Assembly: GCF_007860075.1 (NCBI RefSeq)
Contig: NZ_SJPP01000001.1
Location: 1,696,501 to 1,760,500, forward strand
Direction of reading: 5' to 3'
Length of the DNA stretch: 64,000 nt
Origin: Symmachiella macrocystis
GTDB lineage: Bacteria; Planctomycetota; Planctomycetia; Planctomycetales; Planctomycetaceae
In this document: positions 1-8,811 of the stretch, piece after piece
How positions within the stretch are numbered: position 1 is the first letter of the stretch
Layout of the letters: every line of letters begins with the position of its first letter
Notes under the pieces: generated by a model
What the model was told of the DNA's origin: nothing
Databases searched by the model: none
What the model saw: only the letters and a program-made list of their open reading frames with translations
Program-made: the position numbers and the translations under genes

Positions 1-1061
1 AGGAATTGGCTGCTGTACGGGCTTTGAGAGAAATAACGGCGTATCAAGCGGCACACGCGCTGGTGGATGTTGCGGTTGAGTCGAACAATAGCCTGGTCCG
101 AAACGCAGCTATTGAAGAACTCAAAGCGAAACCACATAAACACTCGGTCCCGGAGTTATTGGCACGATTATCCGATTCGACGGAGACAGCTTTCGTAACC
201 CGCTTTCACCATTCTGGCGCGTTCATTCGTCAGGTGTACTATCGAGAGCGGCAGTATCGACGTCAAGCAGCCATTGTGGAAACGACGCTTCAGGGTGGTA
301 GACCAGGGACGGGTCGTCGAGGGGGCGCATTCTACGCCACAGGTACCAAGCGTTTCGTAGAAGATCTTGCTCGGCAACAGGCTGAGCTTGCCCGCCAACT
401 CAACAAACAGTCCGAGAACAGTAATGCTCGAATCTACACAGTGCTTGCAGCGATTTCCGACGCCGAGGTGTCCAATACTCCCGAAAAATGGTGGAGTTGG
501 TGGAACCTCGAGCAGGACATCGGAGTCTCTGAAAAGCAGTACGAATACTACTACGAGCATTCGCATGAACGACTTGTCCAACTGCCTACGATCTCGTGTT
601 TTCGTGCGGGAACGCCTGTCTGGACGGACGAGGGGTTTGTAGCGATTGAGAAAATCCGCGCCGGCGACCGGGTGTTATCCAAAGATATTGAGACCGGGGA
701 ACTGATGTACAAACCTGTTCTCCAACCGACCCAGCGGACCGAACAAGAGCTCAAAACGATCATGCTGTCGGGTGGCGAAACCTTGGACTGCACGATCGGC
801 CATCTATTTTGGCGATCCGGGATGGGCTGGATGATGGCCAAGGATTTGAAGCAGGGGGACTTGTTGCATTCCGTGACCGGAGCACAGGCAGTCGATGGCA
901 TGACCAACGGTCCGATTGCAAAGGTCTACAACCTCATCGTGGCGGACTTCAATACCTATTTCGTCGGTCGTGACATGGTACTCAGCCACGACAACACCGT
1001 CCGCAAACCTACAAACGCTGTCGTTCCGGGATTGATACGAAAAGAACTGAGAGCACGTTAG
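1..1061 (+). CDS. Secreted-type Hint-domain protein, copy 1 (5-prime partial)
   Basis: The reading frame is open at the left edge, so the N-terminus lies outside the window and about 352 residues are visible. The first ~190 residues resemble the middle of the next gene (helical, HEAT-like, with the shared string YQAAHALVDVA). From about residue 199 a Hint (hedgehog/intein) domain follows: CFRAGTPVW as the N-terminal nucleophile block, CTIGHLFW as the block with the conserved His, VADFNTYFVG, and a closing LSHDN. A tail of about 20 residues follows and then the stop, with no toxin or other effector domain. Hint domains catalyse self-cleavage or splicing; here an autoprocessing or anchoring role is inference. 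It is a tandem paralogue of the downstream gene. Confidence 0.85.
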   Translation, partial: ELAAVRALREITAYQAAHALVDVAVESNNSLVRNAAIEELKAKPHKHSVPELLARLSDSTETAFVTRFHHSGAFIRQVYYRERQYRRQAAIVETTLQGGRPGTGRRGGAFYATGTKRFVEDLARQQAELARQLNKQSENSNARIYTVLAAISDAEVSNTPEKWWSWWNLEQDIGVSEKQYEYYYEHSHERLVQLPTISCFRAGTPVWTDEGFVAIEKIRAGDRVLSKDIETGELMYKPVLQPTQRTEQELKTIMLSGGETLDCTIGHLFWRSGMGWMMAKDLKQGDLLHSVTGAQAVDGMTNGPIAKVYNLIVADFNTYFVGRDMVLSHDNTVRKPTNAVVPGLIRKELRAR

Positions 1062-1214
1062 TCGCCGCGCTGCCGGCTTTGCCTCAAGTCCTTTAAGCAA
1101 TGCGAAACTGCAAACAAATGGACGAAGCCAATGCTGTGGAATAACTGGTCACGATCTTAAGGTCATACGTGGACATCGACTGGACAAGCGAAAACGCCGG
1201 GAAAGGTGAATACC

Positions 1215-2969
1215 ATGCTGAAGTGCTCAACGCAGATCATAGTCATTGTGGTCATTGCAGGATTATCCAGTACAGCTGTCGTGGTTGCTGAGCGTCCGGT
1301 CTCGCGCGATTCGCGGGAGACGCTGGCACAGGTGCTCCGCTTGGAAGTCGATGGAGGCGTGGCGAATCGAGCCGAGTTACTCCAAGGTGTGTTGGGCAGT
1401 TCCAAACGGGATGCGCCGGCGCATTGGCAGTCGGGACAGGTAAGAACCCACGCCGGCTGGGTCGCGTACGATCAGCAGCCCACCTCTGACAAACTTTTAG
1501 CACTGCGCAGTGAATATCGCCAGCGCCGCAGTGATGCAGCAGAGTCGTTTGCCGAACGTCTCAAGCTGGCCGATTGGTGCCGGACACACCGACTTTGGGA
1601 TCAGGAGCGGGCTCACCTCGTGGAAGCGTTGGAAATTCAACCGACATCCGAGGCAGTCCGCAGACGGCTTGGCTATCGAATGATCGGCGGAATATGGCTC
1701 AGCCCTCAACAGCTAGAAATGCTTAAAGAGGAACAGCAAACCCGCGCCGTTGCCCTGAATCGTTGGCAGCCACGCATTCTGAAGATTCGCACCGGTTTGA
1801 GTTCTCGATCTGAACGCCGACGCCAAAAAGCAGAAACAGAACTGGCAGCGATTACCGATCCAGAGGCGGTGTATGCGATGGAGCAAATGTTCTTCCGCGG
1901 CCAAGAGCCCGAAGAATTGGCAGCCACGCGTACGTTTGGAAAAATGACTGTGTATCAAGCCGCCCATGCCCTTGTCGACGTCGCCATCGCAGCCAATAAC
2001 AGCCGTGTGCGGGACGCGGCCATTGAAGAACTGCAGGACAAGCCGCGCAAACAATCGGTTCCAGAGCTGTTAGGCCGACTGACCCTACCGATCGAGACGG
2101 AGATCGAAGCCAGTTATCGCAACGGTTCAGCGTTTATCCGGCAGGTCTACTACCGCGAACAGCAATATCAAAAACGGGCACTCGTTGTGGAATCGACAAT
2201 CGATTATATCGGACCAAAGGATATGAATGGCGCATCCAGTCGGCGGTTAGCTGAGGATATTTCACGGCGGCAAAAGGAAATGACTCGGCAAATCAATGCA
2301 CAAGCCCAAAAGGACAATGCCCGCATCTATACGGTCCTGGCAGCAATTTCCGAGTCCGATGTTTCTAATTCGCCTCAGAAATGGTGGGCGTGGTGGAATT
2401 CAGAACAGGATACTGAAGTGAGCGAGAAGCCTGTTGATCTCAGCTACAATCAAAACTATTTCAGTTTCGATCAAAGTTATCAACAGTACACGCAGACGAC
2501 CGAATGTTTTCAAGCAGGCACTCCGGTCTGGACGGACGAGGGGTTTGTGGCGATTGAAAAAATCCGTGCCGGCGACCGGGTGCTCTCCAAGAATATCGAG
2601 ACCGGCGAACTGATGTACAAACCGGTCCTGCGTCCCACGCAGCGGACTCCCCAAGAACTCAAGACGATCCTGCTCCAGGAAGGCGAATCCCTCGTGTGTA
2701 CCGGCGGACATCCCTTCTGGCATTCCGGACATGGATGGACAATGGCCAAAAACCTTGCCGCGGGCAATGTGTTGCACACTGTCATCGGCTCGCAAAAAGT
2801 GGCAGCGATCTCCGGGGGAACAGCGGAGAAGGTCCATAACCTCGTCGTCGCCGATTTCCACACATACTTCGTCGGTCGCGGCATGGTACTCAGCCACGAC
2901 AACGCCATTCGCGAACCGACCAATGCCATCGTGCCGGGATTGATGCGAGAAGAATTGACAGCCCGCTAG
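1215..2969 (+). CDS. Secreted Hint-domain protein, copy 2
   Basis: 584 residues from the ATG at 1215, preferred over the in-frame GTG at 1206 because AAAGG sits 8 bases upstream and the product then starts with a clean signal peptide (MLKCSTQIIVIVVIAGL...). Residues ~90-400 are helical, charged and HEAT/TPR-like. The Hint domain begins near residue 433 with ECFQAGTPVW and contains CTGGHPFW, VADFHTYFVG and LSHDN; the residue after the final Asn is Ala, which would allow cleavage but not standard splicing. The protein ends about 20 residues later without a toxin domain. It lies 153 bases after copy 1 on the same strand. Processing target and function are unknown. Confidence 0.88.
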   Translation: MLKCSTQIIVIVVIAGLSSTAVVVAERPVSRDSRETLAQVLRLEVDGGVANRAELLQGVLGSSKRDAPAHWQSGQVRTHAGWVAYDQQPTSDKLLALRSEYRQRRSDAAESFAERLKLADWCRTHRLWDQERAHLVEALEIQPTSEAVRRRLGYRMIGGIWLSPQQLEMLKEEQQTRAVALNRWQPRILKIRTGLSSRSERRRQKAETELAAITDPEAVYAMEQMFFRGQEPEELAATRTFGKMTVYQAAHALVDVAIAANNSRVRDAAIEELQDKPRKQSVPELLGRLTLPIETEIEASYRNGSAFIRQVYYREQQYQKRALVVESTIDYIGPKDMNGASSRRLAEDISRRQKEMTRQINAQAQKDNARIYTVLAAISESDVSNSPQKWWAWWNSEQDTEVSEKPVDLSYNQNYFSFDQSYQQYTQTTECFQAGTPVWTDEGFVAIEKIRAGDRVLSKNIETGELMYKPVLRPTQRTPQELKTILLQEGESLVCTGGHPFWHSGHGWTMAKNLAAGNVLHTVIGSQKVAAISGGTAEKVHNLVVADFHTYFVGRGMVLSHDNAIREPTNAIVPGLMREELTAR

Positions 2970-2984
2970 ATCCCAAGTCTGAGA

Positions 2985-4373
2985 CTAAAACTTTTTAGGC
3001 GGCGTCGCTCGCAATTCGGATAGCGATTTTTGCAAGCGATTACGCGCGGCGTCGGCAGTGGGGTCGGTTTCAGCGGGGATCTCATGCTCTTCGAAAAAGT
3101 CATGCGAAAGATCAAACAACCGGCCGTCATTGTAGAGTTTCCAATTCTTATCGCGGACGACGTGTAGAAATGACTCCGCATAGTTTGCTGGGGCTTTATA
3201 TCTTTTCGAACTGTGGTCGAAATTTCCCCAGGTATAAATGAACGACTTATCGTGCTCTGCTTGGCCGGTGAGATGGGGCACCAAACTGATGCCATCGGTG
3301 GGGTAGTCTTCGTCTTTTTTCACCCCGGCGAGTTCGCGAATCGTCGGTAGCACGTCGGTAAGATCGACCAACTCCTCCGAGACCCGCCCCGGTGTGGTTC
3401 GATGCGGCCAATGTACAATCAACGGCACATTGACCCCCAACTCGATCGGGAAATACTTGCCGCCGCTGACCATCCGGTCACGGAATTTTGTGCGGATCGT
3501 CTTGGCTTCCCCTTTGTTGTCGGTACCGTTGTCGGATGTAAAAATCACAACGGTGTTCTCGGCGATCCCTTGCTCTTGGAGCGTATCGAGTAAACGCCCG
3601 ATCAGCTTGTCGGTATAGCGGAGCATGGCGGCATAGTTTTGGGCATCGCCGCGACTACCCATCCACGCCTGCGGCGGATCCTCCCCCGCCGTAGGCGCAT
3701 CAGGATGCTCGGGTGTAGGGTGAAACGGCCGATGCATCGGCGTTAAGCAATAGTAGGCCAGAAACGGGGTGTCCTGGTGACGACGGATAAAGTCGACTAG
3801 AAAATCGCAATTTACATCAGGACCGTAACGGTCGAGTTTTGTCTGCTGCCCGTTGCGATTAATCGTGCCGCCCCAGAAACGATTCCCCAGCCCGCGCTTC
3901 GAATCCGCCAACAGCTGGACCGAATCATAGGAACAAAACTCATCGAACCCGGCTAGGGCAATTCGCGGCGGTTTTGAAGACCAGCCCCCCAGGTGCCATT
4001 TGCCGGCGAAGGCGGTCGCATACCCCGCGTCTTTTAGGTGATTGGCAAAGGTGATTTCGCCCGGCTCCAATTCGCCCCAGGCGACGTAGTTGCGAAAGCT
4101 ATACCGCCCGGTCAGAATCTCCACCCGGCTGGGCGTGCACAGCGGCGTCGCATAGCAATGCTTGAACCGCATGCCGTCGGCAGCCAATTGATTGATCCGC
4201 GGTGTTTCATAACCGGATTGCCCGCCGTAACAATCCAATAATTCCCGCCCCAGGTCGTCGGCGAGGATGATCAGGAAATTCGGAGGCCGAACCGCGTTCT
4301 CTTCGGCCGTTCCCTGAGCCGGCCCCAACAGTGTCATCCACAGGCACGTGGCAAACAGGGCGTATCGACTCAT
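2985..4373 (-). CDS. Secreted sulfatase
   Basis: 462 residues with an N-terminal signal peptide (ending near GTAEE). The alkaline-phosphatase-fold sulfatase core starts at ~30 with NFLIILADDLG, whose Asp residues bind the metal. The catalytic motif CTPSR at ~107-111 has the Cys that a maturation enzyme converts to formylglycine, followed by LTGRYSFRN. FTSDNGTDN near 280 supplies further metal ligands. It hydrolyses sulfate esters, probably of polysaccharides, in the periplasm or outside; the exact substrate cannot be read. Its ATG overlaps the stop of the upstream double-sulfatase gene in an ATGA, so the two are probably co-translated. Confidence 0.93.
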   Translation of the reverse strand: MSRYALFATCLWMTLLGPAQGTAEENAVRPPNFLIILADDLGRELLDCYGGQSGYETPRINQLAADGMRFKHCYATPLCTPSRVEILTGRYSFRNYVAWGELEPGEITFANHLKDAGYATAFAGKWHLGGWSSKPPRIALAGFDEFCSYDSVQLLADSKRGLGNRFWGGTINRNGQQTKLDRYGPDVNCDFLVDFIRRHQDTPFLAYYCLTPMHRPFHPTPEHPDAPTAGEDPPQAWMGSRGDAQNYAAMLRYTDKLIGRLLDTLQEQGIAENTVVIFTSDNGTDNKGEAKTIRTKFRDRMVSGGKYFPIELGVNVPLIVHWPHRTTPGRVSEELVDLTDVLPTIRELAGVKKDEDYPTDGISLVPHLTGQAEHDKSFIYTWGNFDHSSKRYKAPANYAESFLHVVRDKNWKLYNDGRLFDLSHDFFEEHEIPAETDPTADAARNRLQKSLSELRATPPKKF

Positions 4374-7279
4374 GGAGTGACTCCGGTCGGTTTTTGTTGG
4401 ATCGTCTTGAGCAACGGGTCGTTGATGTGTTTCATGTTGCGACGTATTTCACGGTCGAGGTAAGCGATGACTTTATGAATCTCGGGGCGGTCTTCACCGA
4501 TCAGGTTCACCCGTTCTTCAGGATCGACAGAGAGGTGGTAAATCTCATCCCGCGCCGGATCGAGGAAGTCGCGGACCAGTTTCCACTCCGGCGTGCGGTA
4601 AGTTCGCATGAACGCGCGGCAATAGTTAATCATGCTGTACTCGGCATAGACATTCTGATCCCAACCGGGCACCGATTCGCCACGGAGCAACGGCACGAGG
4701 CTGCGGCCGCGGACGGTGTGTTGTTCTGGTAATGTCGCGCCGGCCATTTCGACCAACGAGGGATACCAATCGAGGCTGGTCGTGGAATCTTCGATCACCG
4801 TCCCCGGTTGCACCACGCCCGGCCAACGGACGATGGCGGGGACCTTCAGCGAATTGTCGTACAGGTTGGGGCGGTACTTGCCGTTGATGTTCTTGGTCGT
4901 CGGTGGTCTAGTCTTCGTCGCCCAAACCCCGTTGCCTTTGTGATGAATCCCGTTGTGGCCCATGTTGTAGCCGTGATCCGAAGTGTAAATCACCACGGTG
5001 TCGCCGGCGATATCTAATGCGTCGAGGGTGCGCAGGACACGGCCCAAATTGCGATCCACGCCGGAAATACTTGCCAGATACTCACGCATCTTGCGTTTGA
5101 CCAATTTCACATCCAGATCGGGATAATCAGGATGAGGCAGGATTGGATCAAGGTCTTCGTACGGTGCCCAATCTTCATCGGCCACCGGCAACCAGCGACC
5201 GTGCGGCGCGCGATAGTTCAAACAGAGTAAAAACGGTACCTCCGCATGCTCTTTGATATACGAAATCGCCCGGTCGGTAAGGATGTCGGTCGTTAGTCCC
5301 TGGAATTTGCGAACCTCCCCGTGCTCTTCCAAAGGCGGATCGTCAGGCGTTGTGCCGCCACCGGTCAGCCCCATGAAATAATCGAAACCATGTTGCGTGG
5401 GATGGTAGTCACGATTTTCCACAGCGGTCCAATCGCCCAAATGCCATTTGCCGATCAAGCCGGTCGCATAACCGCCTTCTTTGAGAACCTCGGCAAAGGT
5501 GACACTACGGGGATCGAGGCCGATTTGCTTGTCCGCATCAAACAGTTTATGGCGGGGATGTGGAATGAAATCGAGGATGCCATATTCACTCGCATAACGA
5601 CTGGTCATCAGCGAAGCCCGCGCTGGTGAGCAGACCGGCGTGGTGACAAAGGCATTGGTAAATCGCGCGCCTTGGTCGGCGAGACGATCAATATTCGGCG
5701 TATGCGCTTGCGGGTTGCCTGCTGCGCCGAAACCCCAGGGAGCTTGGTCATCCGTGTAGACAAACAGAATATTCGGCTTCCGCGGTTTTTCAGTCGGTGC
5801 GGTGTTTGTCGTACTGGCTTGGGTATGCAGCGGTTGCGGCAATCGGGCGTCGGCATCGTCGAGATACGTCGTCAGCAGTTGCCGCATCTCGTTGGCGACT
5901 GCTGGCGATTTTTGAACAAGGTTGTGTTGCTCGCCGATGTCTTCGCTCAGGTCATATAGCTCAGTACGTTGGTCTTCATGAAAGAAGAGCATTTTGTATT
6001 TGCCGGAGCGTACCGCGGAATGCGGGTGGGTTTGACTGACAGCAAAGTCGTTGACGCCAATGTCCGCTTGCGCTTTTTCATAGCCTTTTTCCGGATGGTA
6101 ATACGGGAAATGCCAGTACAACGCCCGGTCGGGTCCCTGCTCTGTCTTTTCAAAGACCGCTGTCAGGTCTTGCCCATCTAATTTCTCCGCGGCAATATCA
6201 ACCGGTGCGTCGGCGAGGGCGGCGAAGGTGGGCAACAGGTCATAACCAATGACCGGCGTCGAATTGGTGGTCCCGGCGGGAATGTGCTGAGGAAGGCGGA
6301 CGATGAAGGGCACGCGGACTCCGCCTTCATAGAGATTCCATTTCGAGCCGCGGAGCGGGCCATTGCCGGTGAATTCAGGATGTCCGCCGTTATCCGATGT
6401 GAACACGACGAATGTGTCGTCGCGGTGCCCCGACGCATCGAGCGCCGCGAGCAACTGTCCGACATAGTGATCCAGCGTTTCCAAAAACGCCGCATAGGCG
6501 ATCTGCTTTTTGCGATTAGGCGCAGCGGCGGGAATTTTCTTGTCGTACTTTTTGAGCAACCATTCGCACGGGGTCTTGACGGGTGTGTGCACGTAAAAGT
6601 GCGAAGCCATTAAAAAAAACGGAGCGTCGTGCTTACCCTGCAAAAACGCCGCAGCCTTGTTGGTCATGGAGTCGACCGGAAATTGCCCCGGCGCGGTGAT
6701 CGGTGCGGGCTTGTTGCCTTTTCCGTAGCTGTAGGGATGACTGCCAAATTCCTCAACGGCTGTTTGAAAACCTTGTTGTTGCGGACCATGTTTCGGACTC
6801 CATCCCAGATAACGGCCGTGATGCGCGTTGAGATGCCATTTGCCAAAGAACGCTGTGTGGTATCCGGCGTCGCCCAACCGCTCCGCCACCGTCCGTTCGG
6901 CGAGTGGTAGATTCATGGTATAGGGCGGGGAGCGCATCAATTGACCGCCGCGGTGCTGGGGTCGTCCCGGCTTCTCCTTGGTCACAAATTCAAAGTGCAA
7001 CCGCGCCGGCGATTTGCCGGTCATGAAACTTGCCCGCGACGCCGAACAGATCGGCGCCGGCGCATAGCCATTGGTGAACCGCATTCCGTCGGCGGCGAAG
7101 CGGTCCAGATGCGGCGTTTCGTGCCAGGGATGCCCGTAACACCCCAGGTCCGACCAAGCGAGGTCGTCCGCCAGAATAAACAGAATGTTCGGACGCGTAG
7201 GGGCGGTTTCGGCTGCTGCGATTTCCAAACCGGGCCAACCGGCAACAACGACGAATAGAAATATAACGAGGCGGTTCAT
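4370..7279 (-). CDS. Double-domain sulfatase (two sulfatase modules in one chain)
   Basis: 969 residues from the ATG at 7279 (MNRLVIFLFVVVAG...), chosen because a signal peptide starts there; a longer frame to 7327 would put 16 non-signal residues in front. Module 1 (about residues 30-480) has NILFILADDLAWSDLGCYG and the catalytic CSASR; module 2 (about 500-960) restarts with NILFVYTDDQAPWGFG and has CSPAR. Both keep the Cys to be converted to formylglycine and the late SDNGGH / SDHGYN metal-binding blocks, so both look active. Ordinary sulfatases are about half this length. It may act on two positions of one sulfated glycan (inference). It overlaps the next sulfatase start by 4 bases. Confidence 0.93.
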   Translation of the reverse strand: MNRLVIFLFVVVAGWPGLEIAAAETAPTRPNILFILADDLAWSDLGCYGHPWHETPHLDRFAADGMRFTNGYAPAPICSASRASFMTGKSPARLHFEFVTKEKPGRPQHRGGQLMRSPPYTMNLPLAERTVAERLGDAGYHTAFFGKWHLNAHHGRYLGWSPKHGPQQQGFQTAVEEFGSHPYSYGKGNKPAPITAPGQFPVDSMTNKAAAFLQGKHDAPFFLMASHFYVHTPVKTPCEWLLKKYDKKIPAAAPNRKKQIAYAAFLETLDHYVGQLLAALDASGHRDDTFVVFTSDNGGHPEFTGNGPLRGSKWNLYEGGVRVPFIVRLPQHIPAGTTNSTPVIGYDLLPTFAALADAPVDIAAEKLDGQDLTAVFEKTEQGPDRALYWHFPYYHPEKGYEKAQADIGVNDFAVSQTHPHSAVRSGKYKMLFFHEDQRTELYDLSEDIGEQHNLVQKSPAVANEMRQLLTTYLDDADARLPQPLHTQASTTNTAPTEKPRKPNILFVYTDDQAPWGFGAAGNPQAHTPNIDRLADQGARFTNAFVTTPVCSPARASLMTSRYASEYGILDFIPHPRHKLFDADKQIGLDPRSVTFAEVLKEGGYATGLIGKWHLGDWTAVENRDYHPTQHGFDYFMGLTGGGTTPDDPPLEEHGEVRKFQGLTTDILTDRAISYIKEHAEVPFLLCLNYRAPHGRWLPVADEDWAPYEDLDPILPHPDYPDLDVKLVKRKMREYLASISGVDRNLGRVLRTLDALDIAGDTVVIYTSDHGYNMGHNGIHHKGNGVWATKTRPPTTKNINGKYRPNLYDNSLKVPAIVRWPGVVQPGTVIEDSTTSLDWYPSLVEMAGATLPEQHTVRGRSLVPLLRGESVPGWDQNVYAEYSMINYCRAFMRTYRTPEWKLVRDFLDPARDEIYHLSVDPEERVNLIGEDRPEIHKVIAYLDREIRRNMKHINDPLLKTIQQKPTGVTP

Positions 7280-7374
7280 AGAATTCCTGAACGTTGGTCG
7301 AGGTGACTTCTCGTGATACGCGACCACGAAATGCCCAACGACCGGTTCTAGGAATGTCTCACCTCGAAACCGAC

Positions 7375-8811
7375 TCAGGCGCGGATCGCGTCGACGGGGC
7401 GAACTTCGCGGTCCTGCGGACCCAGTCGCTCGGTACAGCCCATCGCGGTCAGCATACTATTATAGACGTCCAGCCCCTCGGCGCCGACATCCAAGAACTG
7501 ACCGGTCTTGAACCGACCGTTTGCTCCTGTGATCGCGTGAAAGACACCGGACAACTCGCGCTTGGTGTTGTTGTGTCGTCCATCTCCCGATTCGGTGGAG
7601 ATGGTGATCAACGAGTTTTCCAAGATCGTCTTGCCGTTGGCTTCGGTCGCATCGTCACCAGTCAGCCGCTCTAGGAAATAAGCCACTTCACGCATTTTTA
7701 GATGCGCGTGCGCGCGGAGTGCTTCGTTTTCTTTTTCCGGGTTGAACTTATGCCACCATTCGTGGCTGCACCCTTTGTCGCCGCTGGCGTTTAGGTGCTT
7801 GGCATCGTCGAATTGCCATCGCTGTTTTCCATTGTATTCGTAATCGCCGGTCAGACGGATCCGTTCGCCGGCGGCCAAGAAGGTCAGCGATCCAAAGCGG
7901 ACGCGGTCCATTTGGATGGCCAGTGCATACAAGTCGGCCATCAACCGCCACTCGGTGGTTAGCTCTTCCAATGTAATATCGATTCCCATCCCGCCGGGGT
8001 CGGCTGGGCCGCCGTGCAGCAATTGCGAACGGGGCGGCAGTTCGGGCGAGTTGGGATCTTTTTTGGCCAACGAAAAGGCGCGTTGCTCATACTCGCGAAT
8101 TCGGTCCAAGTGATCGGCGACGCGCGCCTGCGAGGCGGCGCCCAACGGGGAGTTGGCGCCGGTGTAGAATTTGTATTCGTCCATCACCGAATCCAACACA
8201 CTCCGACGAAGGCGCTGTCGGCGAATGTCGGTGTTGTCGCCTGAGAGGGCGATCGCACCAAAGACACGGTCGAACAGATTGCGAGGCGACTCCTGTATTG
8301 TCGCGGCAACCGTACCGTCGGATTTGTAGCTGTGCACATACCGCCCCACGCGGCTGCGGCGGAAGTACGTGCCGCCAATCAACGTGGGAACCATACCGGC
8401 CGGCATCCCGTCGGGATGATGCGCATTGCGAATCACCTGATCAATCGAAGGTCCCCCCGATTTCGCTTCACCATCGGGCGGCTCGGCTGTGAAGGCGCCG
8501 GACGCTCCGTCGTAATGCGCGTTAATCCCTTTTTCATCACAACGCACCTGGTCGACGTCGCGCATGATTAACAATTTATCACCGAGCGGTTTGAGCGGCT
8601 CCAGCACGCCCTCGAAGCCTTCGGTTTGTAGCGGTGCGGGAATGCCCAGACCAAAAAAGAGATTAAACGCCCGCACCGGCACAGTCGCCTCGGCGGCAGC
8701 GGCAACTGCTGAAGAGGGGGCGACCAACATCTCTTCCAACAGCGGCAACCCAATCGTGGCAGCTCCCGCGCTTTTGAGCATCATCCGGCGGCTAATCGGT
8801 TGTTTCATCAT
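7375..8811 (-). CDS. DUF1552 family secreted protein
   Basis: 478 residues. The N-terminus (ISRRMMLKSAGAATIGLPLLEEM) is a twin-arginine-like leader followed by a hydrophobic stretch, so export is likely. The body matches the DUF1552 pattern found in planctomycetes and myxobacteria: RAFNLFFGLGIPAP early, DQVIRNAH, the long middle with ISTESGDGRHN, and a C-terminal DVYNSMLTAMG. The biochemical role is not known. Its start overlaps the stop of the cytochrome-type DUF1592 gene by 4 bases (8808-8811), the standard pairing for this family, so the two probably form a secreted complex. Confidence 0.88.
   Translation of the reverse strand: MMKQPISRRMMLKSAGAATIGLPLLEEMLVAPSSAVAAAAEATVPVRAFNLFFGLGIPAPLQTEGFEGVLEPLKPLGDKLLIMRDVDQVRCDEKGINAHYDGASGAFTAEPPDGEAKSGGPSIDQVIRNAHHPDGMPAGMVPTLIGGTYFRRSRVGRYVHSYKSDGTVAATIQESPRNLFDRVFGAIALSGDNTDIRRQRLRRSVLDSVMDEYKFYTGANSPLGAASQARVADHLDRIREYEQRAFSLAKKDPNSPELPPRSQLLHGGPADPGGMGIDITLEELTTEWRLMADLYALAIQMDRVRFGSLTFLAAGERIRLTGDYEYNGKQRWQFDDAKHLNASGDKGCSHEWWHKFNPEKENEALRAHAHLKMREVAYFLERLTGDDATEANGKTILENSLITISTESGDGRHNNTKRELSGVFHAITGANGRFKTGQFLDVGAEGLDVYNSMLTAMGCTERLGPQDREVRPVDAIRA

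Noticed and set aside
1-2969. Intein inserted in a host gene
   Set aside because: No host protein continues after the Hint domain and no homing endonuclease is present.
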